Assembly: GCF_964059035.1 (NCBI RefSeq)
Contig: NZ_OZ060380.1
Span: 124,001 to 188,000, forward strand
Direction: 5' to 3'
Origin: Buchnera aphidicola (Periphyllus testudinaceus)
GTDB lineage: Bacteria; Pseudomonadota; Gammaproteobacteria; Enterobacterales; Enterobacteriaceae
Length of the DNA: 64,000 nucleotides
The notes beneath the pieces were generated by a model that made no database searches, was not told where the DNA came from, and was given only the letters and a program-made list of their open reading frames with translations. A program made the position numbers and the translations under genes. Positions 11,012 to 19,717 of the stretch are shown one piece after another (positions within the stretch are counted from its first letter, which is position 1; each line of letters starts with the position of its first letter).

Positions 11012-12463
11012 ATGATTTCTATGTTTAAACAGTTTTTTTTTATATCTCCTTTGTTAATTTTATCGATTTCAATTGTATTAAATTTATTTATAATTATTCA
11101 TAAAAGAAATTTTTTTTTATCTTTTTTAACAACTTTGTTTGGTTTAATTTTTTCTTTATTTTTTTTTATTTTATTAATAAATAATTCTAATATAAATTTA
11201 AAATATTTTTTATTTTTTCAGTTAAGTATTTTTTATGTTCTATTATTTTTTTTAGGAAGTATAATAACTTGCATAATTTCTTATATATGGTTACGAAGTA
11301 AATCATTTAATAAAGAAGAATTTTATTTATTACTTTTAATATCTAATATAGGTGGTTGTTTATTATTTTTATGTAATAATATTTTTTCTTTATTTATTGG
11401 AATAGAATTATTATCTTTACCTTTATTTGGAATGATAAGTTATGATTCATCAAAAAATTTTAAAACTTTAGAATCTGCTTTTAAATATTTTATTTTATCT
11501 AGTATTTCATCTATTTTTTTATTATTAGGAATTTCTCTTATATATCTTTCTTCTGGTACTTTAAATTTTTTTATATTAAAGTCTTTAGTTTCTTTTTCAA
11601 TGATAAATTTTTATGTTTCATTTTTTTTTGGATTAATGTTTATTTTAGTTTCTTTTTTTATAAAAATTACAGTTTTTCCGTTTTATTTTTGGATTCCTGA
11701 TATTTATGAAGTAACTTCTTTTCCTGTATTAATTTATTTTTCTAATTCAATAAAAATAATTTTTTTTGTAATTTTATCAAAATTATTTTTTTTATTTCCT
11801 TATATAGATTTTTTATCTGTTTTAAAAATTTTAAAATATATAGTTTTTTTTTCTATTTTAATAGGAAGTATTTTAGCTTTATTTCAAAAAAATATAAAAA
11901 GATTAATTGGTTATTCTTCTATTGTTAGTTCTGGGTATTTATTAATTATTTTAATTTTTTTATATAATGATAATTTATTTAATGAGGCAGCAAGAATTTA
12001 TTTATTAGGATATTTTTTAAACAGTATTGTTTTATTTAGTTCAATGACTCTTATTTCAGCATTTTTTAAAGATAAAAATTCTCATTCTTTTAAAAATTAT
12101 AAGGGTTGTTTTTGGAAAAGTTATATTTTATCTATATCAATTATAATATCTTTATTTTCTATGATTGGTTTTCCTTTAACAATAGGTTTTTTTAGTAAGT
12201 TTTATCTTTTAAGATTAGTTGTTGAAAATCATAATACTCTTTTTGGAATAAGCATTCTTTTTGAAAGTGTTATTAGTTTGTATTATTATATAAATTTTAT
12301 AAAAATATTTTTTTATAAAAAGAAAAAATATTTTATAAATAAATTACCTATTGAAACTAATTTATATAAATTTTTTAAAATTGTTATTTTTTGTTTATCT
12401 TTATTAATAATTTTAATAGGATTTTTTCCAAATTTTTTAAAATTTTTAAATTATTCTGTTTAA
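11012..12463 (+). CDS. nuoN: NADH-quinone oxidoreductase subunit N (antiporter-like)
   Basis: NuoN is the third antiporter-like subunit and the last gene of the complex I operon. From ATG 11012 it is 483 aa (E. coli 485), with about 14 hydrophobic segments. Landmarks are FIGIELLSLPLFGMI with the channel Glu, ESAFKYFILSSISS, a Lys-bearing FFIKITVFPFYFWIPDIYE, and SMIGFPLTIGFFSKFYLL. It diverges more than NuoL and NuoM, as usual. No hairpin directly follows; the nearest one is at 13034-13066. Confidence 0.94.
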   Translation: MISMFKQFFFISPLLILSISIVLNLFIIIHKRNFFLSFLTTLFGLIFSLFFFILLINNSNINLKYFLFFQLSIFYVLLFFLGSIITCIISYIWLRSKSFNKEEFYLLLLISNIGGCLLFLCNNIFSLFIGIELLSLPLFGMISYDSSKNFKTLESAFKYFILSSISSIFLLLGISLIYLSSGTLNFFILKSLVSFSMINFYVSFFFGLMFILVSFFIKITVFPFYFWIPDIYEVTSFPVLIYFSNSIKIIFFVILSKLFFLFPYIDFLSVLKILKYIVFFSILIGSILALFQKNIKRLIGYSSIVSSGYLLIILIFLYNDNLFNEAARIYLLGYFLNSIVLFSSMTLISAFFKDKNSHSFKNYKGCFWKSYILSISIIISLFSMIGFPLTIGFFSKFYLLRLVVENHNTLFGISILFESVISLYYYINFIKIFFYKKKKYFINKLPIETNLYKFFKIVIFCLSLLIILIGFFPNFLKFLNYSV

Positions 12464-13104
12464 AATATATTATTAGTTAAATTATAGGAGTAAATTTTTT
12501 ATTATTTTTTACTTATAAAAGACAGATTAAATTAATTTTTTGTTGGAAAAATGAAATTTAAATTTAAATATATTAAAAAATTTTTCAAGATTTTTAATTT
12601 AATATTTTAAATTAATAATTATGTTTTATAGTTTTAAAAAAAAATATAAAATTATATTAAAATTTATTATTTAAGAAAATAAATTTTTTTAATATTTTTG
12701 TTTTTTAAAAAATTTTACTATTTTATTTTTTATAGATTTATTTTATAAATATATGTTGTATTATTTTTTTTTTTTTATTTTTTATTTTTTAAATATTTTT
12801 TATTCAAATTATTTTTAATAATTATTTAAATTATAAAAAAATTAAAATTTTTTAAGATTATTTTTAAAATTTTTATTGTGTTTTTATATAATATTTTAAT
12901 TATATAAAATAAATTTTATTAATTTTTGTATTTTATTAGATATTTTTTTATAATTTTTAAAAAATTATGTTTTATTTTAAATTATTAAAATAATTATTTT
13001 TAATATTTTTAATACATGTAAAGAAAAAATATGAAAAATAACTTTTTTTTTAAAAAAGTTATTTTTTTAATAAGGTATAGATTAATAAAAAATTTGGAAA
13101 AAGT
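12464..13104. other. 641-bp gene-free spacer between nuoN and cvpA
   Basis: Almost pure A/T with no frame that looks coding on either strand. It ends in a strong terminator-like hairpin at 13034-13066, more than 570 bp from the nuoN stop. In E. coli folC and dedD precede cvpA, so the spacer may be the remains of a lost gene such as folC. I see no recognisable residue of it. Confidence 0.5.
13034..13066 (+). terminator. Terminator-like hairpin before cvpA
   Basis: A perfect 15-bp stem (AAAAATAACTTTTTT against AAAAAAGTTATTTTT) has a 3-base loop and ends in T's. It is 38 bp before cvpA and far from nuoN. It could end the nuo transcript or be left over from a lost gene. Confidence 0.5.
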
Positions 13105-13581
13105 ATGAATAAATATGATTATTATATTGTTTTTATCGTTTTTTTATCTTCTATGATAGGTTTAATTCGAGGATTTGTGAGAGAAACTTTTTCTCTATTA
13201 ATGTTTTTTTTAGGTATTTTTATATTTTATATATTTTATTTTTATATTTTAGACGAGTTATCTTTTGTTGATCAATTTTTTACTAAATTAATTTGTATTT
13301 TTATATTTTTTGGATTGATAGTTTTATTATGTGAATGTTTTGTTTTTTATTTTTTTAAAGATTTTTTTAAATTTATTGGAAATTTTTATTTTAATAATTT
13401 AGTTTTAGGGTTTTTTTTTGGTTTTTTTAGAGGTTTTAGTTTAATTTTTTTATGTATTTATGTATTTAATAATATTTTTCATATAAATAATTATTTTTAT
13501 TTAAAAGATTCATTTTTAATTCCATTTTTTTTTAAGTTTATGTATTTTTTTAATTTTTTTAATAAAAATCATGTTGTATAA
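13105..13581 (+). CDS. cvpA: CvpA family inner-membrane protein
   Basis: CvpA is a small integral membrane protein, named for its effect on colicin V production in E. coli; its molecular role is poorly understood. The 158 aa (E. coli about 162) form four hydrophobic segments. The family signature near the N-terminus is clear (DYYIVFIVFLSSMIGLIRGF, then VRETFSL), as is the later VLGFFFGFFRG. The remainder is Phe/Ile-rich. A GGAAAAA ribosome binding site precedes the ATG. In E. coli the gene sits upstream of purF; purF is not here. Confidence 0.88.
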   Translation: MNKYDYYIVFIVFLSSMIGLIRGFVRETFSLLMFFLGIFIFYIFYFYILDELSFVDQFFTKLICIFIFFGLIVLLCECFVFYFFKDFFKFIGNFYFNNLVLGFFFGFFRGFSLIFLCIYVFNNIFHINNYFYLKDSFLIPFFFKFMYFFNFFNKNHVV

Positions 13582-13656
13582 AAAAAATTATTTTTATTTA
13601 TGTTATCTTATTATAATTATTTCATAATAAAAAAATAATTATGGGAGAAAAAATAA

Positions 13657-14145
13657 ATGATTGAAAAAATTATATATGCCTCTCGATGGTTTATGTTTCC
13701 AGTATATTTTGGTTTGTCTTTTGGATTTATTTTACTAACTTTAAAATTTTTCCAAGAAGTTTTATATATTCTTCCAGAAATACTTATTATTTCAGAATCT
13801 GGTTTAGTTTTAGTTGTATTATCTTTAATTGATATTGCTTTAGTAGGTGGATTATTAGTTATGGTAATGTTTTCTGGATATGAAAATTTTATATCTAAAA
13901 TGGATATTAAAGATAATCAAAAAAGATTAGGTTGGATGGGAACTATGGATGTAAATTCCATTAAAAATAAAGTTGCTTCTTCTATTGTTGCTATTTCTTC
14001 TGTTCATTTATTAAGATTATTTATGGAAGCTGAAAAAGTTTTAGATAATAAAATAATTTTATGTGTAGTTATTCATTTAACTTTTGTCCTTTCTGCTTTT
14101 GGAATGGCGTATATTGATAAAATGAGTAAAAAAATAAAAAAATAA
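13657..14145 (+). CDS. yqhA: YqhA family (UPF0114/TIGR00645) membrane protein
   Basis: A conserved membrane protein of unknown function. The 162 aa match E. coli YqhA (164 aa) closely: [24 protein letters not shown], the [20 protein letters not shown] segment, LKNKVA-like [18 protein letters not shown], and [13 protein letters not shown]. Three or four transmembrane helices are apparent. Conservation is far higher than in neighbouring cvpA, so the protein is under real constraint. A GGGAG ribosome binding site precedes the ATG. It converges with prs. Confidence 0.9.
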   Translation: MIEKIIYASRWFMFPVYFGLSFGFILLTLKFFQEVLYILPEILIISESGLVLVVLSLIDIALVGGLLVMVMFSGYENFISKMDIKDNQKRLGWMGTMDVNSIKNKVASSIVAISSVHLLRLFMEAEKVLDNKIILCVVIHLTFVLSAFGMAYIDKMSKKIKK

Positions 14146-14161
14146 AAATTATTTCTTTAAA

Positions 14162-14196
14162 ATTAATTTTTTTATGAAAAATTTAATAAAATTAAT
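14162..14196. terminator. Weak convergent hairpin yqhA/prs
   Basis: ATTAATTTT pairs with AAAATTAAT over 9 bp, and the right arm overlaps the prs stop. All pairs are A-T, so it may be chance in this sequence. Confidence 0.25.
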
Positions 14197-15139
14197 GTTC
14201 AAACATAGCTGAAATAGATTCTTCATTGCTTATTCTTTTTATTGCTTCAGCAAGCATATGAGCTAGAGTTAATGTTCGAACATTAGATAATTTTTTTATA
14301 TTTTTGGATAATGGAATTGTATCACATACAATAATTTCATTGATTTCAGATTTTTTAATATTTTGTAATATATTTCCTGAAAATACAGGATGAGTAGCGT
14401 ATGCAAATATTCGATTTGCTCCTCTTTTTTTAAGAGCATTGGAAGCATTACATAAAGTTCCTCCAGTATCTATTATATCATCTACTAATATACAATCTCT
14501 ATTTTTAACATCGCCAATAATGTTCATTACTTGAGAAATATTTGTATTTGGTCTTCTTTTATCGATAATTGCTATATCTGTATCATTTAAAAGTTTAGCT
14601 ATTGCTCTTGCTCGAATAACACCCCCAATATCTGGAGATACGACTACAGGTTTGTAAAAATTTTTTTTTAACATATCTTCTAAAAAAATTAAACTTCCAA
14701 AAACGTTATCTACTGGTACATCAAAAAATCCTTGAATTTGTTCTGCATGAAGATCAACGGTTAATACTCTATCTATTCCAACATTTGATAAAAAATCTGC
14801 AATTACTTTAGCTGTTATTGGGACTCTAGCTGATCTAACTCTTTTATCTTGTCTAGAATATCCAAAATATGGTATTACTGCTGTAATTCTTCCAGCAGAA
14901 GCTCTTCTTAAAGCATCTATAATTACAATTAGTTCCATTAAATTATCATTTGAAGGAGAACAAATTGATTGTATTATAAAAACGTCTCCTCCTCTTACGT
15001 TTTCGTTAATTTCTACATTAATTTCTCCATCACTAAATCGGTTTACTATAGATTTTCCTAAATTAGAATTAAGAATTTTTACAATAAAATTTACTAATTT
15101 AGGAACAGAATTTCCAGCAAATAATTTTAAATCATCCAT
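14192..15139 (-). CDS. prs: Ribose-phosphate pyrophosphokinase (PRPP synthetase)
   Basis: Makes PRPP from ribose-5-phosphate and ATP for purine, pyrimidine, histidine, tryptophan and NAD synthesis. The 315 aa equal the E. coli length, with very high conservation: [30 protein letters not shown], the [18 protein letters not shown] segment, the PRPP-binding [15 protein letters not shown] and the ending [11 protein letters not shown]. It diverges from prfA across a 405-bp spacer. In E. coli ispE and lolB lie directly upstream of prs; both are absent here. Confidence 0.98.
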   Translation of the reverse strand: MDDLKLFAGNSVPKLVNFIVKILNSNLGKSIVNRFSDGEINVEINENVRGGDVFIIQSICSPSNDNLMELIVIIDALRRASAGRITAVIPYFGYSRQDKRVRSARVPITAKVIADFLSNVGIDRVLTVDLHAEQIQGFFDVPVDNVFGSLIFLEDMLKKNFYKPVVVSPDIGGVIRARAIAKLLNDTDIAIIDKRRPNTNISQVMNIIGDVKNRDCILVDDIIDTGGTLCNASNALKKRGANRIFAYATHPVFSGNILQNIKKSEINEIIVCDTIPLSKNIKKLSNVRTLTLAHMLAEAIKRISNEESISAMFEH

Positions 15140-15544
15140 ATTAATTCCTATTTTTGTTTAAATATTTTTAAATATTTTTTAAAATAAATTAAATATATAA
15201 AAATTATAAAAATAAAAAAATTTTTTTGTTAATTATTAATTTATTATTTTTTATAAATTTTAATAATATAAATATATTTATAATTATTTTATATTATAAA
15301 TTTTATTAAAAAAATAAAAAATGTATTTAAAAGAATTTTTTTTATATTTTAAAATAATACAAAAATAATTTTTTAAAATTTATATAATTTATTTATATAA
15401 TATAAAAAATTTTATTGAAATTATATAATATAGAAAAGAATTTGATATAATTAATTTTTAATCATATTAACATAAAGGTTATGTTTTTTTAAAAAAAAAT
15501 GTAAAAAAATTATAAATTTTAAATAAAAAGGTTTATTTGATAAT
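15140..15544. other. 405-bp divergent spacer prs/prfA
   Basis: Very A/T-rich with no plausible coding frame. It must hold the promoters of prs (-) and of the prfA group (+), though the composition makes individual -10/-35 choices unreliable. In E. coli this interval contains lolB, ispE and hemA. Confidence 0.5.
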
Positions 15545-16630
15545 ATGAAAAGTTCTATATTAAAAAAATTAGAATATTTAGAAAATAGATTTCATGAAAT
15601 TGAAGGCATTTTATCTGTAAAAGAAACAATAAATAATAAAAAATTTTTTTTAAATTTATCTCGTGAATATTTAAAAATTTCTAATACTGTTTTGCTTTTT
15701 AAAGATTTTAAAAATAATCAATTAAATATAAAAAATACGAAAAAATTATTAAAAGATAAAGAAATGCATATTTTAGCTATGGAAGATATAAAAATTTTAA
15801 AAATAAAAAAAAATAAAATAAAAAAAAAAATTTATTATTCTTTATTATCATCAGATCCAAAAGATTTACTGAATTGTTTTATAGAAATTCGATCTGCATC
15901 AGGAGGGGATGAGTCTTCAATTTTTTGTGGAGATTTATATAAAATGTATATTCGTTATTCTGAATTAAGAAATTGGAAAGTTGATTTAATTCATAGTCAT
16001 AATGGAGAACATGGAGGATTTAAAGAGGTTATATTAAAAATTTTAGGAAAAGGATCTTTTGGAAGATTAAAATTTGAATCTGGCGGACATAGAGTACAAA
16101 GAGTTCCTAAAACTGAAACACAAGGAAGAGTACATACTTCTACGTGTATTATTGCTGTATTACCTGAACTTCCAAAAGAAGATGAAATAAAAATTGAAAA
16201 TAAAGATTTAAAAATTGATACGTTTAGATCATCTGGAGCAGGAGGGCAACATGTAAATACTACTGATTCTGCTATTAGAATTACGCATATTCCAACTGGA
16301 GTTTCTGTTGAATGTCAAGATGAAAGGTCCCAACATAAAAATAAAGCTAAAGCTTTAAGTGTTCTTCAAGCAAGAATACAAAATCAAAAAAGTATACAAA
16401 GAAAAAAAAAATCTTCTATAGAAAAAAAAAATCTTTTAGGTAGTGGTGAGCGTTCTGATCGAAATAGAACTTATAATTTTTCTCAAAATCGGGTAACAGA
16501 TCATAGAATTAATTTAACTTTATATAAATTAGATGAAATTTTAGATGGAAAATTAGATTTTTTAATAGATCCAATTGTGCAAGAAAACCAAGCTAAAATT
16601 TTTTCTACTTTATTTGAGATAAATGAATGA
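15545..16630 (+). CDS. prfA: Peptide chain release factor 1
   Basis: RF1 reads UAA and UAG stop codons and triggers peptide release. The catalytic GGQ is at residues 233-235 and the codon-reading P-x-T tripeptide is PKT at 188-190, both at the E. coli positions. Other landmarks are SASGGDESSIFCGDL, FESGGHRVQRVP and GSGERSDRNRTYNF. Length is 361 aa (E. coli 360). The N-terminal 100 residues are Lys-rich and diverged. An AAAGG lies upstream of the ATG. The stop overlaps prmC by 4 bp. Confidence 0.97.
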   Translation: MKSSILKKLEYLENRFHEIEGILSVKETINNKKFFLNLSREYLKISNTVLLFKDFKNNQLNIKNTKKLLKDKEMHILAMEDIKILKIKKNKIKKKIYYSLLSSDPKDLLNCFIEIRSASGGDESSIFCGDLYKMYIRYSELRNWKVDLIHSHNGEHGGFKEVILKILGKGSFGRLKFESGGHRVQRVPKTETQGRVHTSTCIIAVLPELPKEDEIKIENKDLKIDTFRSSGAGGQHVNTTDSAIRITHIPTGVSVECQDERSQHKNKAKALSVLQARIQNQKSIQRKKKSSIEKKNLLGSGERSDRNRTYNFSQNRVTDHRINLTLYKLDEILDGKLDFLIDPIVQENQAKIFSTLFEINE

Positions 16631-17463
16631 AAATTAAAGAATGGATAAAAAAATCATTAGAATGTTTAAAAAATATTAATAATTCAAGATTAGATATAGA
16701 AGTTTTATTGAGTTTTGTTTTAAAAAAATCTCGTAGTTGGGTTATTTGTTTTGAAGATTATGTTTTAAAAGAACAAGAAATTATTATTTTAAATAAATTA
16801 GTAATGCGTAGATTTTATAACGAACCTTTATCTTATTTAACTTATAAAAAAGAATTTTGGTCTTTAAGTTTTTTTGTATCACGTTGTACTATTATTCCAA
16901 GACCAGACAGTGAAATTTTGGTAGAAAGATCTTTGGAAATAATTGGAGATTCTCCATTTAAAATTTTAGATTTAGGTACTGGTTGTGGGAATATTGCTAT
17001 TTCTATTGCATTTTCTAAACCTAATTGTCTAATTACAGGAGTAGATTATTCTATAGAAATTATTAAAGTAGCTTTGTATAATTCTAAAAAATTAAATATA
17101 AAAAATGTAAATTTTTTTGTTAGTGATTGGTTTTCTTTAATACATAAAAATAAATACGATATAATTGTAAGCAATCCTCCATATATTAGTTTAAAAGAAT
17201 TTTGTAATTTAACAAATGAAATTTTTTATGAACCTATTTTATCATTAGTTTCAGAAAATAATGGATTTTCTGATATAATTATTATTATTAAGAATTCTAA
17301 AAATTATTTAAATAATAAAGGATGGTTACTTTTAGAACATGGATGGAATCAAAAACGTGAAATACAGATATTATTTAAAAAATATAATTACATTAATGTT
17401 AAAACATATAAAGATTATAGTGGATTAAATAGAGTAACTATAGGTCAAATTTTAAAATTTTAG
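16627..17463 (+). CDS. prmC: Release factor glutamine methyltransferase (PrmC/HemK)
   Basis: Methylates the GGQ glutamine of release factors using S-adenosylmethionine; the coupling to prfA fits that role. The SAM-binding motif is ILDLGTGCGNIAISIA, and the substrate-glutamine motif IVSNPPYIS is intact. Length is 278 aa (E. coli 277). The start ATG overlaps the prfA stop. Confidence 0.95.
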   Translation: MKIKEWIKKSLECLKNINNSRLDIEVLLSFVLKKSRSWVICFEDYVLKEQEIIILNKLVMRRFYNEPLSYLTYKKEFWSLSFFVSRCTIIPRPDSEILVERSLEIIGDSPFKILDLGTGCGNIAISIAFSKPNCLITGVDYSIEIIKVALYNSKKLNIKNVNFFVSDWFSLIHKNKYDIIVSNPPYISLKEFCNLTNEIFYEPILSLVSENNGFSDIIIIIKNSKNYLNNKGWLLLEHGWNQKREIQILFKKYNYINVKTYKDYSGLNRVTIGQILKF

Positions 17464-17548
17464 TTTAAATTTTAAATTAAATAAATATTTTTAAAATTTT
17501 TAATAAAATTTTATTATTTTTTATATAAATTTTATTTTGGTAACTAAT

Positions 17549-18358
17549 ATGAAACTTTTTTCTAATATTAATTTTTCTAAAACTACTATTTTAGAAGTAT
17601 TTTTATATTCTTTGAAAAAAATTAAAAAAAATTTTTCTAAAGATTTTTTATTTATTGATTTAAAAAAAAAAATTAATAAAGCAAAAAAATATACTATGTT
17701 CGAGAAAACATCAAAAGGAAAGTTGAAAAAATTATTAGAATTATTTTATTTAAATTGGAATTTTAGAGAAATAACTGGAAGATATAATTTATCAGATGTG
17801 TTGTGGTTAGATAAAGTTTTAAAAACTCGTCAAGGTACTGCATTATCTTTAGGAATTATTTTATTATATTTTTCAAATAAATTAAAAATTCCTTTACATC
17901 CTGTAATTTTTCCTACTCAATTTCTTTTAAGATTAAAATTACCTAATAAAAAATTATTGTTTATTAATCCTTTTAACGGAGAATTTGTAAAATATAATAT
18001 ATTAGAATTGTGGTTAAAAGGAAATATTAGTTCTACTGCAATAATGTATACACAATATTTAGAAATATCTAAATCAAAAATTATTTTAAAAAAAATTTTA
18101 AATACATTAAAATCAGTATTAATAGATGAAAAAAAAATTGAATTAGCTTTAAATATTAGTAATTTATTATTAAAAATGTATCCAAAAGATCCTTATGAGA
18201 TTAGAGACAGAGGATTAATATATGCTCAATTAGAATGTTTTTCTGTTGCAAAAAAAGATTTATTATATTTTGTTAATAAATGCCCTGACGATCCAATTAG
18301 TGATATTATTAAATTAAAAATAGAGTCTATAAAAAATAAAAATTTTGTTTTAAATTAA
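17549..18358 (+). CDS. sirB1: SirB1 family protein (transglutaminase-like with TPR tail)
   Basis: Matches E. coli SirB1 (YchA), a conserved protein of unclear biochemical role that follows prmC in E. coli too. From ATG 17549 it is 269 aa, the E. coli length; the frame is open to a TTG at 17537. Conserved stretches are LFYLNWNFREITGRYNLSD, WLDKVLKTRQGTALSLGIIL, PVIFPTQFLLR, INPFNGE, and near the C-terminus PKDPYEIRDRGLIYAQLEC, a tetratricopeptide-like repeat. The first 60 residues are Lys-rich and less conserved. Confidence 0.9.
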   Translation: MKLFSNINFSKTTILEVFLYSLKKIKKNFSKDFLFIDLKKKINKAKKYTMFEKTSKGKLKKLLELFYLNWNFREITGRYNLSDVLWLDKVLKTRQGTALSLGIILLYFSNKLKIPLHPVIFPTQFLLRLKLPNKKLLFINPFNGEFVKYNILELWLKGNISSTAIMYTQYLEISKSKIILKKILNTLKSVLIDEKKIELALNISNLLLKMYPKDPYEIRDRGLIYAQLECFSVAKKDLLYFVNKCPDDPISDIIKLKIESIKNKNFVLN

Positions 18359-18463
18359 GATTTTTAACAATTTTTTAATATTAATTTTTTATTAAAAAAA
18401 TATATTTTTTTATTTTTTTAATTTTATTTTTTTATAAATTTATTAAAATTTAGGTATTTAAAA

Positions 18464-19675
18464 ATGTCAAAAAAATTGATTTTAGTTTTAAATTGCGGAA
18501 GTTCTTCTTTAAAATTTTCTATATTAGATCCGATATCTAAAAAGATATATATATTTGGAATAGTTGAATGTTTATTTTTAAAAAAAACTAAATTAAAATT
18601 AAATATTTTTTCTAAATTATACATAAAATTCTTAGATGATTATACTAATCATAATGATGCTTTAGATTTTGTTTTAAATTTTTTAAAAGAAAAGTATTTA
18701 AAGTATTTTAAACGAATTCATGGAATTGGACATAGAGTTGTTCATGGAGGAATAAATATTACACAATCTGTAGTAATTAATGATAAAATAATTTTAGAAA
18801 TTGAAAAATCTTCAGTTTTTGCTCCTTTACATAATCCTGCTAATCTAATTGGAATTAAACTTTCTTATAAATTTTTTCCAAATTTGAGAAAAAAAAATGT
18901 AGCTGTTTTTGATACATCTTTTTATTCATCATTACCTAAAATAGCATATTTATATGCTATACCTTATAAATTTTATAAAAAATATAAAATTAAACGTTAT
19001 GGAGCTCATGGAATTAGTCATAATTATGTAATGAAACAATCTTCTTATATTTTAAAAAAGAAAAAAAGTTCATTAAATATTATTAGTTGTCATTTAGGAA
19101 ATGGATCCTCAGTTACAGCTATAAAAAATGGGAAATCTATTGATACTTCTATGGGTTTAACTCCATTAGAAGGTTTAGTAATGGGAACAAGAAGTGGAGA
19201 TTTAGATCCGGCTATAATTTTTTTTATGCATAAAAAAATTGGAATAAGTTTAGATAAAATAGAAGAAATTTTAACAAAAAAATCTGGTTTTTTAGGAATT
19301 AGTGAAAAAAGTAGTGATTGTCGATTTTTAGAGAAAAATTTTAATAAAAATAAAAAAGAAAAATTAGCTATAGAAATATTTTGTTATAGATTAGCAAAAT
19401 ATATTAGTTCTTATAGTATTTTAATGGATAATAGATTAGATGCAATTATTTTTACTGGAGGTATTGGAGAAAATTCTCAATTAATTAGAAAAATAGTAAT
19501 TTCAAAATTAAGTTTATTAGGATTTTATTTAGATAACAATTTAAATAATACTATTAAAACAACAAATAATTATTTTATTAATAAAAAAAATTCTCGTTCT
19601 ATATTAGTAATACCAACGAATGAAGAATTATTTATTGCTCTTGAGACGTATAAATTGATAAAATTGATAAAATAG
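18464..19675 (+). CDS. ackA: Acetate kinase
   Basis: Converts acetyl phosphate and ADP to acetate and ATP, the ATP-yielding end of acetate overflow. Length is 403 aa (E. coli 400). Visible family signatures are VLNCGSSSLKFSI at the N-terminus, GHRVVHGG, VFDTSFY, YGAHGISH, HLGNGSS, MGLTPLEGLVMGTRSGDLDP and FTGGIGENS. It is followed 42 bp downstream by pta on the same strand, as in E. coli. A TTTAGG lies upstream of the ATG as a weak ribosome binding site. Confidence 0.97.
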   Translation: MSKKLILVLNCGSSSLKFSILDPISKKIYIFGIVECLFLKKTKLKLNIFSKLYIKFLDDYTNHNDALDFVLNFLKEKYLKYFKRIHGIGHRVVHGGINITQSVVINDKIILEIEKSSVFAPLHNPANLIGIKLSYKFFPNLRKKNVAVFDTSFYSSLPKIAYLYAIPYKFYKKYKIKRYGAHGISHNYVMKQSSYILKKKKSSLNIISCHLGNGSSVTAIKNGKSIDTSMGLTPLEGLVMGTRSGDLDPAIIFFMHKKIGISLDKIEEILTKKSGFLGISEKSSDCRFLEKNFNKNKKEKLAIEIFCYRLAKYISSYSILMDNRLDAIIFTGGIGENSQLIRKIVISKLSLLGFYLDNNLNNTIKTTNNYFINKKNSRSILVIPTNEELFIALETYKLIKLIK

Positions 19676-19717
19676 AAATAATTTTATATTTTTTTATAAT
19701 TTTTTAAGGGTTTTTAT

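Noticed and set aside
15545..16630. PKT instead of E. coli PAT in the RF1 codon-reading motif.
   Set aside because: The motif is P-x-T; the middle residue varies in nature, so altered stop-codon reading is not supported.
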